This document shows, piece by piece, positions 54,923 to 63,326 of a DNA stretch of 64,000 nucleotides (positions within the stretch are counted from its first letter, which is position 1; every line of letters begins with the position of its first letter). The position numbers and the translations under genes are program-made. The notes under the pieces were generated by a model that was given only the letters and a program-made list of their open reading frames with translations, made no database searches and was not told the DNA's origin. The DNA is from Lachnospiraceae bacterium (GTDB taxonomy: Bacteria > Bacillota > Clostridia > Lachnospirales > Lachnospiraceae). The stretch lies in assembly GCA_910574805.1 (NCBI GenBank), contig CAJTCV010000003.1, positions 124,001 through 188,000 on the forward strand. Direction: 5' to 3'.

Positions 54923-55921
54923 ATGGAGCAGAAGAAGAATCAGGTCCTGATGGAGACCAGAAATCTGAAAAAATATTTTCCGGTGGAGAAGAAGATCGAC
55001 GGGCAGCAGGCAGAGGTAAAGGCTGTCAATGATATTTCCATGAAGATCCGGCACAATGAAGTATATGGGCTGGTAGGCGAGACCGGCTGCGGAAAAAGTA
55101 CGTTTGGAAGAACGCTTCTAAGACTGATGGAACCGACGGAGGGCAGGATTTTCTATAAGGGAGAAGATATTACAGAACTGCCGCAGGGCGAATTTCGAAA
55201 ATACAGGCAGAAGCTGCAGATGATCTTTCAGGATCCTTATACGTCCCTGAATCCGAGAAAAAGCGCCGGAAAGATTCTGGAGGAAGTGCTGGCGGTACAG
55301 GGAATGAAAAATGTGCGGGAACGGATGGAGCTTTCTCTTGAGATTCTCGGGAAAGTAGGGCTTCGTCCGGAGCATTATTATCGTTATCCCCATGAATTTT
55401 CCGGCGGACAGCGTCAGAGAATCGGAATTGCCAGAGCACTGATCCTAAATCCGGAGTTTATCGTATGCGACGAACCGGTGTCTGCCCTGGATGTATCGAT
55501 TCAGTCCCAGATTATCAACCTTCTGCTGGAGCTGAAAGAGACAGAGCATCTGTCCTATCTGTTCATCGCGCATGATATCAGCGTGGTACGGTATATTTCC
55601 GACCGGATCGGCGTGATGTATCTGGGATATCTGTTTGAAGAATCCCATACGGCGGGGCTGTTCAGGAGTCCCCTTCATCCTTATACAAAGGCGCTGCTTG
55701 CCGCCGTTCCCACTATAGATTTTGACAAAGGAAAGAAAAAACGGGAACTGATCAGAGGAGAGCTTCCTTCGCCGCTCTTTCCGCCATCCGGCTGTGTGTT
55801 CCATACCAGGTGTCCGTATGCAAAGGACATCTGCAAAGAACAGTGCCCGGATATGAAAGAGGTTGAAAAAGGACACAGGGTGATGTGCCATCTGTACGAT
55901 GAAAAGGAGAAAACGAAATGA
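54923..55921 (+). CDS. ABC transporter ATP-binding protein, DppF type
   Basis: The 332-residue second ATPase has Walker A GETGCGKSTFG near residue 53, Q-loop MIFQDPYTSLNPRK near 97, signature FSGGQRQRIGIARAL near 158 and Walker B FIVCDEPVSALD near 179. The C-terminal domain ends with CVFHTRCPYAKDICKEQCP. It starts four bases after the DppD-type stop and overlaps the M20 gene start by four bases, linking import to the hydrolase. Confidence 0.94.
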   Translation: MEQKKNQVLMETRNLKKYFPVEKKIDGQQAEVKAVNDISMKIRHNEVYGLVGETGCGKSTFGRTLLRLMEPTEGRIFYKGEDITELPQGEFRKYRQKLQMIFQDPYTSLNPRKSAGKILEEVLAVQGMKNVRERMELSLEILGKVGLRPEHYYRYPHEFSGGQRQRIGIARALILNPEFIVCDEPVSALDVSIQSQIINLLLELKETEHLSYLFIAHDISVVRYISDRIGVMYLGYLFEESHTAGLFRSPLHPYTKALLAAVPTIDFDKGKKKRELIRGELPSPLFPPSGCVFHTRCPYAKDICKEQCPDMKEVEKGHRVMCHLYDEKEKTK

Positions 55922-57276
55922 ACCGTAATTACGAAAAATTACTTTCTTATGTGGAGAAACACAGAGAACTGATTCTTAAGACGGAGCGGTATCTGTGGAA
56001 ACATCCGGAGGTTGGATATAAGGAATGGAAGACGACGGAATATCTGGCGGAGCAGTTTGAGAAGCTGGACTATACGGTTACAAGGCCGGAGGATATTACC
56101 GGATTTGTTGCAGATCTGGATACGGGGCGTCCGGGTCCCAAATTTGCAATTCTGGGAGAACTGGATTCTCTCATATGCGAGACGCATCCGGAGGCAGTGC
56201 CGGAGACAAAGGCGGTTCATGCCTGCGGGCACCACTGTCAGACAACGGCAATGCTGGGCTGTGCGGCTGCGCTGGCGGAGCCGGGAGCTCTGGACGGAAT
56301 GTGCGGTTCGATCCGGTTTATGGCGGTTCCGGCGGAGGAGACCATCGATCTGGAGTACCGGGCCCGTCTGATGGAAGAAGGGAAGATCCACTACAATGCC
56401 GGAAAAATCGAGTATTTGTACCGGGGATATTTTGACGGCGTGGACATGGCTGCCATGGTTCATGCAATGACGGACGAGCACCATCTGTTTCACCTGTTCC
56501 ATGGCGGAAACGGATGCATCAACAAGCATTTTGAATTCGAGGGAACCGCAGCGCATGCAGGCGTGGCGCCCTGGGACGGGGTAAATGCACTTTATGAGGC
56601 AAATGTGGCCATGACAGCCTGCAATGCGCTTCGGGAGACCTTTATTGACAAAGAAACCATGCGTTTTCATCCGATCCTGACGCAGGCGGGCGTGGCGGCC
56701 AACGCCATACCGGATGTGGCGAAGATGGATGCCTATGCCAGAGCCGCCACTTTCGGACAGATGAAGAGCCTGAATGAGAAGATAAACCGGGCGCTGGCAG
56801 CATCTGCGGCAGCTCTGGGGGGCAATCTGAAGATTGAAGACAAACCGGGAAACATGCCGCTGTACTGCGATCCGAATCTATACCAGGAATGCAGAGAACT
56901 GATTACGGAACTGTTCGGGGCAGATGCGCTGGAAGAAAGAGACTGGTCATATGGGAGCACGGATATGGGAGATATTTCCAGCATTATTCCGGCGATTCAT
57001 CCGGAGGCGGCAGGGGCGCTTGGCAAGCCGCACGGGAGAGATTACCGGATCGCAGACCCGGAAAAAACATGCGTCAATCCTGCGAAGCTTCTGACCTGCC
57101 TGGCTTACCGGCTGCTGTCAGATGATGCGGCGGTTGGGAAAAAGGTGATCCGCGAATATCAGCCGGTGTTTGAGAGCAGGGAGGCCTATTTTCAGGCGGT
57201 AAATGATCTGGAACTGACGGTACGGGCGGTAGAATATCAGGAAAATGGAGATGTGCTTCTTCATTTTGGAAAATGA
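55918..57276 (+). CDS. M20-family amidohydrolase (M20D-like)
   Basis: The 452-residue metal-dependent amidohydrolase has LWKHPEVGYKEWKTTEYLAE near residue 26, ILGELDSLICE near 80, the metal motif HACGHHCQTTAMLG near 101, VPAEETID near 140 and a late His in ALGKPHGRDYR. The HACGH motif places it with M20D enzymes (hippurate, IAA-amino acid and aminobenzoyl-glutamate hydrolases) rather than with allantoate amidohydrolases, which carry a different metal motif. Its start overlaps the transporter ATPase stop, so it most likely hydrolyses the imported compound. The substrate is unknown; an N-acyl or ureido amino acid is my inference. Confidence 0.85.
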   Translation: MNRNYEKLLSYVEKHRELILKTERYLWKHPEVGYKEWKTTEYLAEQFEKLDYTVTRPEDITGFVADLDTGRPGPKFAILGELDSLICETHPEAVPETKAVHACGHHCQTTAMLGCAAALAEPGALDGMCGSIRFMAVPAEETIDLEYRARLMEEGKIHYNAGKIEYLYRGYFDGVDMAAMVHAMTDEHHLFHLFHGGNGCINKHFEFEGTAAHAGVAPWDGVNALYEANVAMTACNALRETFIDKETMRFHPILTQAGVAANAIPDVAKMDAYARAATFGQMKSLNEKINRALAASAAALGGNLKIEDKPGNMPLYCDPNLYQECRELITELFGADALEERDWSYGSTDMGDISSIIPAIHPEAAGALGKPHGRDYRIADPEKTCVNPAKLLTCLAYRLLSDDAAVGKKVIREYQPVFESREAYFQAVNDLELTVRAVEYQENGDVLLHFGK

Positions 57277-57293
57277 ATGATGAGGAAAATAAT

Positions 57294-58280
57294 ATGTTGA
57301 GAATAGGGATATTGGGCCTTGGCAGGATTGCACATATGATGGCGCGCACAGTGGCAGGCATGAAGGAGGCGAGGATCTGTGCGGTCGGCTCCAGAACCTA
57401 TGAAAAAGCGCGGGAATTTGCCGGACAGTACGGAATACCGAAGGTGTACGGCTCTTATGAAGGACTGGTGTCGGACGGAGAGCTGGATCTGATCTATATT
57501 GCGACTCCGCATTCCGAACACTACAACCATATAAAACTGTGTTTTCAATATAATAAAAATATTCTCTGCGAAAAGGCATTTACGCTGAACGCAGAGCAGG
57601 CGCGGGAAGTGTTCCGGACGGCAGAGGAAAAAGGACTCCTGCTGACAGAGGCCATCTGGACCAGATACATGCCTTCCAGAGAGCTTATAAACGAGGTGTT
57701 GAAAAGCGGCATAATTGGAACGCCGGGGTCTCTGACGGCAAATCTCGGGTATGTGCTGGATCAGGTGGAACGGGTCATGGATCCCCGTCTGGGCGGCGGC
57801 GCCCTGCTGGACGTGGGCGTATACCCCATTAATTTTGCGCTGATGGCTTTTGGGGAAGAGTATGACACGATCATTTCCAAAGCCAGCTTCAATGGACTGG
57901 GAGCAGATGTATCCAACAGTATTACGATGACCTGGGAAGACGGAAAGATCGCCGTACTTCATTCCAGCGCCGTAGCTCTGACAGACCGCAGAGGGATCAT
58001 CTATGGCAGCAGAGGATATCTGGAAGTGGAAAATATCAATAACTGTGAACAGATCCGGATCTACGGCCTTGACCGGAAGCTGATCCGCTCGGTTCCGGTG
58101 CCGCCTCAGATCACGGGGTATGAGTATGAAGTGCTGGCCTGTAAGGAGGCGATAGAGCATCACTGGACCGAATGTCCGCAGATGCCTCACAGATGCAGCA
58201 TCGGTGTGATGGAGATCATGGATGAAATCCGCCGTCAGTGGAATTATCAGTACCCCTGCGAGAAAGAACCGTCAGATTAA
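57294..58280 (+). CDS. Gfo/Idh/MocA-family oxidoreductase
   Basis: The 328-residue protein has the Rossmann motif IGILGLGRIAHMMART at residues 4-19, IYIATPHSEHYNHI near 66, and EKAFTLNAEQARE (the EKP-type Lys) near 88, followed by the C-terminal dimer domain with GGALLDVGVYPINFALMAFG near 166. Members oxidise or reduce sugars, inositols, bile pigments or dihydrodiols with NAD(P). I prefer the ATG at 57294, eight bases after GAGG, over one at 57273. Its role in a ureide operon is not clear. Confidence 0.88.
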   Translation: MLRIGILGLGRIAHMMARTVAGMKEARICAVGSRTYEKAREFAGQYGIPKVYGSYEGLVSDGELDLIYIATPHSEHYNHIKLCFQYNKNILCEKAFTLNAEQAREVFRTAEEKGLLLTEAIWTRYMPSRELINEVLKSGIIGTPGSLTANLGYVLDQVERVMDPRLGGGALLDVGVYPINFALMAFGEEYDTIISKASFNGLGADVSNSITMTWEDGKIAVLHSSAVALTDRRGIIYGSRGYLEVENINNCEQIRIYGLDRKLIRSVPVPPQITGYEYEVLACKEAIEHHWTECPQMPHRCSIGVMEIMDEIRRQWNYQYPCEKEPSD

Positions 58281-58327
58281 GAAGACAGGAAGATTACAGG
58301 AAAACAGGCAGAGAAAGGAAAGAAGAG

Positions 58328-59095
58328 ATGGATAAAATCAAGGTGTTATTTGCAGGAGAATCCTGGTTTTTTACAACGATTGAGACAAAGGGGTTTGATC
58401 AGTTTACGATCGGAGGTTATGAGACGGAGATCGAGCGCGTCCGGGGATTTATGAAGGGCTATGCCGAGATCACACACATTCCGGCCCATCTGGTGCTTCA
58501 GGATTTTCCGTCCAGCGCGGAAGAGCTGTCCGCCTATGATGCGGTGATGATCAGCGATGTGGGTGCAAATACCTTTTTGCTGCATCCGGATACCTTCTTC
58601 CGAAGCCGTACGACTGCGAACCGTCTGGAAGCGATCCGGGAGTATGTTGCGGGAGGCGGCGCATTCGGAATGATGGGCGGATATATGACATTCATGGGAT
58701 TTGAAGGAAAGGGAAAATGGAAAGGGACGCCGGTGGAAGAGATCCTGCCCGTACGGATGATGGGCGGGGATGACCGACAGGAGCATCCAGAAGGAGTCCG
58801 GATCCGGATCACGCCGGGGAGTCATCCGGTGCTTGAGGGGCTGCCGGAGGAATGGCTGCCGCTTCTGGGATACAACAGGCTCTTTGCCAGAGAAGATGCA
58901 GAAGTAGTCGTATCCTGTGGGAATGATCCGATTCTGACGCTCAGAGACTATGAAAAAGGAAGGACCTTTGCATGGGCCAGCGACTGTGCGCCCCACTGGA
59001 TGCCGGCGGAATTCTGTGAATCCGACTGCAACAAAAGACTTTGGGAGAACGTCCTTCGGTGGGTGACCAGAAAGCCCGCGGGACAGAAAGCATGA
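58328..59095 (+). CDS. Glutamine amidotransferase-like (GATase1-like) protein without a catalytic Cys
   Basis: The 255-residue protein looks like the putative glutamine amidotransferase group related to ThuA. It has KVLFAGESWFFTTIETKGFD near the N terminus, YDAVMISDVGANTFLLHP near 68, and the nucleophile-elbow region GGGAFGMMGGYMTFMG near 109, where a true class I amidotransferase has a Cys; here it is Met or Gly. DCAPHWMPAEFCESDCNKR near 220 is also typical of this group. It is probably not an amidotransferase; related proteins sit in sugar or ureide operons. The ATG at 58328 follows AAAGGAAAG, and its stop overlaps the MFS gene. Confidence 0.75.
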   Translation: MDKIKVLFAGESWFFTTIETKGFDQFTIGGYETEIERVRGFMKGYAEITHIPAHLVLQDFPSSAEELSAYDAVMISDVGANTFLLHPDTFFRSRTTANRLEAIREYVAGGGAFGMMGGYMTFMGFEGKGKWKGTPVEEILPVRMMGGDDRQEHPEGVRIRITPGSHPVLEGLPEEWLPLLGYNRLFAREDAEVVVSCGNDPILTLRDYEKGRTFAWASDCAPHWMPAEFCESDCNKRLWENVLRWVTRKPAGQKA

Positions 59096-60315
59096 TGAGG
59101 AACCAAAAGACAGAATACTGGAAGCAGCTGGTGGGAGTTCTGTGTCTGGGATGGATCGTGATCTGGTTTGCCCGGACCATGCTGACGCCCGTCTATGCGG
59201 AAGTGCAGATGACAACAGGTCCTCAGAGCAGTTTTCGGATGGGAATGATCGCCAGCTGCTATTTTCTGGGTTATACGGTCATCCAGATACCGGGAGGTAT
59301 GTGGATGGACCGGGTGGGCAGGAAAAAAGTCATGATTCCGGGGCTGGCGGTCTTTGCGGCCGGGCTTCTGCTGATGGCAAATGCCAGGACGCTGGAGATG
59401 CTTTATATGGGCAATCTTCTGGCGGGACTCGGGACGGGAACCTATTACAGCGGGGCGTTTTCCCTGACCGGTTCTTATGTGGTGCCGGAGTATAAATATG
59501 TTGCCACGGCCTTTGTGAACAACGGCTGTGCGTTCGGAATCATGGCCGGTTATCTGTTCAGCGGGTATTTTGTGAAAAAACAGGGATTTTCCTGGACAAT
59601 GCCCGTGTGGGTGGATGCGGCGGCTGTGCTGGTGCTTCTTCTGATTTTCATAAAAGTTCTGAAGGAGGAGGCTCCGGCTTCTGCAGGCAGGAGGAAACAG
59701 AAGACGGAGACCGGACCCGGGGGACTGTTTTCGTGGAAAATGGCCGCTTCGTGTTTTTATTATTTCAGTGCCTGCTATGGATATTATATGATGATTACCT
59801 GGCTTCCTTCTTTTCTGGAGATGGAGCGGGGGATGGACGGATCAAAGGCCAGCGTCTATGCCTGCATCGTGTCTCTGACGTCTGTGCCGGGGGCGCTTTT
59901 ATGCGGAAGATTTCTGGACCGGTTCGGAAATAAAAATGTAATGTTCATGTCAGTGCTCCAGTGTCTGGCGGCTGTAATGCTTTTGCTGACGACCAGATTT
60001 ACGGTAGTAGGCGCTCTGATGCTGGCGCTGGGGCTGTACGGTTTTCTTGGAAAACAGGCCATCGACCCGCTGATTGTACCATACATATCCGGCAGTGTTC
60101 CCGCCTCCAGACGCTCCACGGTGCTTGGAATTTTTAATTTCTTCGGAATGAGTGGTTCCGTGCTGGCGCCGGGCATCACGGGGTATGTGGAGGATCTGAC
60201 GGGAAGCAAGGTCTGCGGCTTTTATATTGCAGTCGTACTGATGTTCGCCGGCTCGGTGCTGTTCTGGCTGACGAACCGGACAGGAGGAGGCTTGAAATGC
60301 TTTACACAATCATAA
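59092..60315 (+). CDS. MFS transporter
   Basis: The 407-residue major facilitator has twelve predicted helices. The family loop between helices 2 and 3 reads GGMWMDRVGRKKVMI near residue 66, with the equivalent RFLDRFGNKNVMF in the second half near 274, and a long central loop (about 190-225) separates the halves. It resembles organic-anion and glucarate-type carriers. The start overlaps the previous stop (ATGA) and the end overlaps allFG by 19 bases, so it is translated as part of the island. Import of a ureide or export of oxamate are both plausible. Confidence 0.88.
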   Translation: MMRNQKTEYWKQLVGVLCLGWIVIWFARTMLTPVYAEVQMTTGPQSSFRMGMIASCYFLGYTVIQIPGGMWMDRVGRKKVMIPGLAVFAAGLLLMANARTLEMLYMGNLLAGLGTGTYYSGAFSLTGSYVVPEYKYVATAFVNNGCAFGIMAGYLFSGYFVKKQGFSWTMPVWVDAAAVLVLLLIFIKVLKEEAPASAGRRKQKTETGPGGLFSWKMAASCFYYFSACYGYYMMITWLPSFLEMERGMDGSKASVYACIVSLTSVPGALLCGRFLDRFGNKNVMFMSVLQCLAAVMLLLTTRFTVVGALMLALGLYGFLGKQAIDPLIVPYISGSVPASRRSTVLGIFNFFGMSGSVLAPGITGYVEDLTGSKVCGFYIAVVLMFAGSVLFWLTNRTGGGLKCFTQS

Positions 60316-63300
60316 ACAAAAACAGCTATATGGACTCTGTGGAGCTGATGGTGCTGAGCCGGAAGATCGGAAATTTTCCGGGGGTGGAGAAAGCCACGGT
60401 GATGATGGGGACCTCTGCCAATCTGGAGATCATGAGAAAAGGAGGCTTTGGTTCGGACCGGCTGAAAGAGGCGCAGCCCAACGATATGGTGATCGTTGTG
60501 GATACAGAAGAGGAAGGGGCGGCTGCGGCTGTTGTGAAAGCCGTGGAGGAGGCCGTCAGAGGCAGAAAGGAGACCGGCGCGCGGACCGGAGACAGGAAAA
60601 CCGTCAGAAGCTGGGATGAGGTAAAAAAGACGGGAGAGGAGTATCAGGTCTGCCTGATCTCTGTTCCCGGAGAGTACGCGGCGGAGGAAGCGGCGGCAGC
60701 GCTGGAGGCGGGAAAAAACGTCATGCTGTTCAGCGATAACGTGTCGGTGGAAGAGGAACGGGCGCTGAAAGAATCGGCCCATGCAAAAGGGCTGGCGGTC
60801 ATGGGACCGGACTGTGGAACAAGTATTCTGAGCGGAGTGTCCCTGGCCTTCGGCAACGAGGTGCGAAGAGGCAGTATCGGCATCGCAGGCGCATCAGGGA
60901 CCGGCATTCAGGAAGTGGCAGTGGCGGTTCATCATCTCGGCGGCGGGATCTCCCATGCCATCGGCACCGGCGGCCGGGATCTGCACAGGGAGATCGGCGG
61001 AATCATGATGAAGGATGCCATTGCCGCGCTGGAGGCAGACCCGGCGACGGATGTGATCGTGGTGGTCTCCAAGCCGCCGGATCCGTCTGTGGCATCAGAG
61101 CTGAGACAGATGCTGCGGGGACTTTGCAAGCCTTCCGTAGTCCTGTTTCTGGGAGAAAAAGAGAGAAAAAGTACCGGAAAGGTCTGTTATGTTTCCAGTA
61201 CGGAGCAGGCAGCAAAACAGGCGGTGGAGCTGGCGGGCATCTCCTGGTCACTCAACAGAGAAGAACATGTGTTCTGTGAAAAATTCTCCGAGACGCCGAA
61301 AGTGCTGGGACTGTACGCAGGAGGTACGCTTGCCGGTGAGACGGCGCATATGATGAGAGAGGCGCTGGAGCTTCCGGAAGAAGAAAAAGCAGAGGGGTAT
61401 GTACTGAAAACAGGAGCGTGCGAGATTCTCGATCTGGGCGACGATCTGTATACCAGAGGAAAGCCGCACCCGATGATGGATCCGCAGGCCAGAGATGAGA
61501 AAATGGCGGAGATGGTCCGGGCGATCCGCCGTCCGGTGCTTGTTCTGACGGATGTGATCCTTGGCTACGGAGCGGCCGGACGTCCGGCAGAAGGGCTGGC
61601 AAAGGCAATCCGGGAGCTGGTGGCGGAGAAAAAGCAGTCCCGTGAACAGGCGGCGTTCTTCGTTCACGTGCTGGGAACCAGACAGGATGTACAGGGGCTG
61701 GAGGAGCAGGTCCGTATGCTGAAGGAAGCAGGCGCCTGTGTATTTACAGGAAATACGGAGATGGTCAGAGCAGCGCTGAAAACGGCCGGATATCCGGAAC
61801 CTGCGCCTTCTGTACTTCCGGAAGAACCGGCGGAAAGCGCAGGGAGACCAGAGCCTGCAGGGGAGGGCTTTGGAAGGCTCCTGCAGGGGCCGCCCGGTGT
61901 CATCAATATCGGCATCAAAGGTTTTGCAGAGGATCTGGAGAGACAGCGTGCAAAGGTGATTCATTTTGACTGGAGACCTGCGGCGGGAGGCGACAGGAAG
62001 CTGAAGGCGGCGCTTCATTATCTGGATCATTATAAATTCTGCGAAGGCCTGTATGAAACGATCAACGATGCCAATGAAGCGGTTCTTCAGAGAATCCGCG
62101 AGAGCCGTCCCCGTCTTGTGGATGTGCTGCCGGCACGGGAAGTATCCCACGTATTGCGTCAGGGTAAAGTTCTGCTCCATGCAGGGCCGCCCATGAAGTG
62201 GGAAGACATGAGCCATCCCATGCAGGGCTCCTGCGTGGGGGCCGTGCTGTTTGAGGAATGGGTACAGACAGAAGAAGAGGCATGGGAAATGCTGAAGCGG
62301 GGAGAAGTTTCTTTTCTGCCGTGTCATCATGCGGGCTTTGTGGGACCCATGGGCGGGATTACGTCCGCGCATATGCCGGTTTTTAAGGTGGAGAATCAGG
62401 CAGGCGGAAATTTTGCCTGCTGCACCATGAATGAGGGCATCGGCGAAGTGCTGCGTTTCGGCGCCTATGGTCCGAAGGTGATTGAACGGCTCCGTTTCAT
62501 GAGAGATACCCTTGGTCCGGTGCTGGGGAAGGCGGTCAGGACTGTGGAGGGAGGGCTGGATCTGAATGTAATGATCAGCCGTGCCATTGCCATGGGGGAT
62601 GAGTTCCATCAGAGAAATATCGCGGCCTCTCTTGTCTTTCTGAAGGAAATGGCTCCGATCCTGGCAGGATTGCCGGTATCCGACGGGGACCGTCGGAAAT
62701 GCATCCGTTTTCTGGCAGATACCGATCAGTTTTTCCTGAATCTGATGATGGCCACCGGGAAAGCGGTTATGGACTATGCGGCTTCTGTTCAATGCGGAAC
62801 GGTGGTTACGGTTATGAGCCGCAACGGAAAGGATTTCGGGATCCGGATCAGCGGGATGGGAGATACCTGGTTCACCGGGCCGGTGAACACGCCGAAGGGT
62901 CTGTATTTTACCGGGTTTACAGAAGAAGACGCCAATCCGGACATGGGGGACTCTGCCATCACGGAGACCTTCGGAGTGGGCGGTATGGCCATGATCGCAG
63001 CGCCTGCGGTTACCAGGTTTGTGGGAAGCGGAGGATTTTATGATGCGCTGGAGACCAGCAACCGGATGAGTGAGATCACCCTCTCGCATAACGGGATGTT
63101 TGCGATTCCCACCTGGGATTTTCAGGGGACCTGCCTGGGCATCGATATCCGGAAGGTGGCGGCGCTGGGGATTCTGCCGGTGATCAATACAGGGATCGCC
63201 CATAAAGTGGCCGGGATCGGGCAGATCGGTGCCGGTACGGTGAACCCGCCCATGGAATGTTTTAAAAAAGCGGTACTTGCGTATGCAGAAAAGCTGGGAT

Positions 63301-63326
63301 TTTCATATGGAGAAGACAGGAAATGA
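60297..63326 (+). CDS. Fused FdrA/AllF-AllG protein, oxamate carbamoyltransferase subunits
   Basis: The 1009-residue protein joins two normally separate subunits. Residues 1 to about 510 match FdrA (AllF): CoA-ligase-like segments VMGPDCGTSILSGVSLAFGN near 168 and IAGASGTGIQEVAVAVHHLG near 196, then DVILGYGAAGRPAEGLAKAI near 417. After a Pro/Glu/Ala-rich linker (about 500-530), residues from 534 match AllG (DUF1116): VINIGIKGFAEDLERQ, VIHFDWRPAAGGD, VLLHAGPPMKWEDMSHPMQG, and CHHAGFVGPMGGITSAHMPV near 676. In E. coli these are fdrA and ylbE, followed by ylbF (allH); together they split oxalurate into oxamate and carbamoyl phosphate. AGGAGG precedes the start inside the MFS gene. Confidence 0.9.
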   Translation: MLYTIINKNSYMDSVELMVLSRKIGNFPGVEKATVMMGTSANLEIMRKGGFGSDRLKEAQPNDMVIVVDTEEEGAAAAVVKAVEEAVRGRKETGARTGDRKTVRSWDEVKKTGEEYQVCLISVPGEYAAEEAAAALEAGKNVMLFSDNVSVEEERALKESAHAKGLAVMGPDCGTSILSGVSLAFGNEVRRGSIGIAGASGTGIQEVAVAVHHLGGGISHAIGTGGRDLHREIGGIMMKDAIAALEADPATDVIVVVSKPPDPSVASELRQMLRGLCKPSVVLFLGEKERKSTGKVCYVSSTEQAAKQAVELAGISWSLNREEHVFCEKFSETPKVLGLYAGGTLAGETAHMMREALELPEEEKAEGYVLKTGACEILDLGDDLYTRGKPHPMMDPQARDEKMAEMVRAIRRPVLVLTDVILGYGAAGRPAEGLAKAIRELVAEKKQSREQAAFFVHVLGTRQDVQGLEEQVRMLKEAGACVFTGNTEMVRAALKTAGYPEPAPSVLPEEPAESAGRPEPAGEGFGRLLQGPPGVINIGIKGFAEDLERQRAKVIHFDWRPAAGGDRKLKAALHYLDHYKFCEGLYETINDANEAVLQRIRESRPRLVDVLPAREVSHVLRQGKVLLHAGPPMKWEDMSHPMQGSCVGAVLFEEWVQTEEEAWEMLKRGEVSFLPCHHAGFVGPMGGITSAHMPVFKVENQAGGNFACCTMNEGIGEVLRFGAYGPKVIERLRFMRDTLGPVLGKAVRTVEGGLDLNVMISRAIAMGDEFHQRNIAASLVFLKEMAPILAGLPVSDGDRRKCIRFLADTDQFFLNLMMATGKAVMDYAASVQCGTVVTVMSRNGKDFGIRISGMGDTWFTGPVNTPKGLYFTGFTEEDANPDMGDSAITETFGVGGMAMIAAPAVTRFVGSGGFYDALETSNRMSEITLSHNGMFAIPTWDFQGTCLGIDIRKVAALGILPVINTGIAHKVAGIGQIGAGTVNPPMECFKKAVLAYAEKLGFSYGEDRK

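Noticed and set aside
55918-57276. M20 protein as allantoate amidohydrolase (AllC)
   Set aside because: Tempting by context, but its HACGHH metal motif fits the M20D group and not the allantoate amidohydrolase pattern.
61248-63203. Long open frame (651 codons) on the reverse strand opposite the fused AllFG gene
   Set aside because: Antisense shadow of a clearly conserved coding region; no domain or ribosome site.
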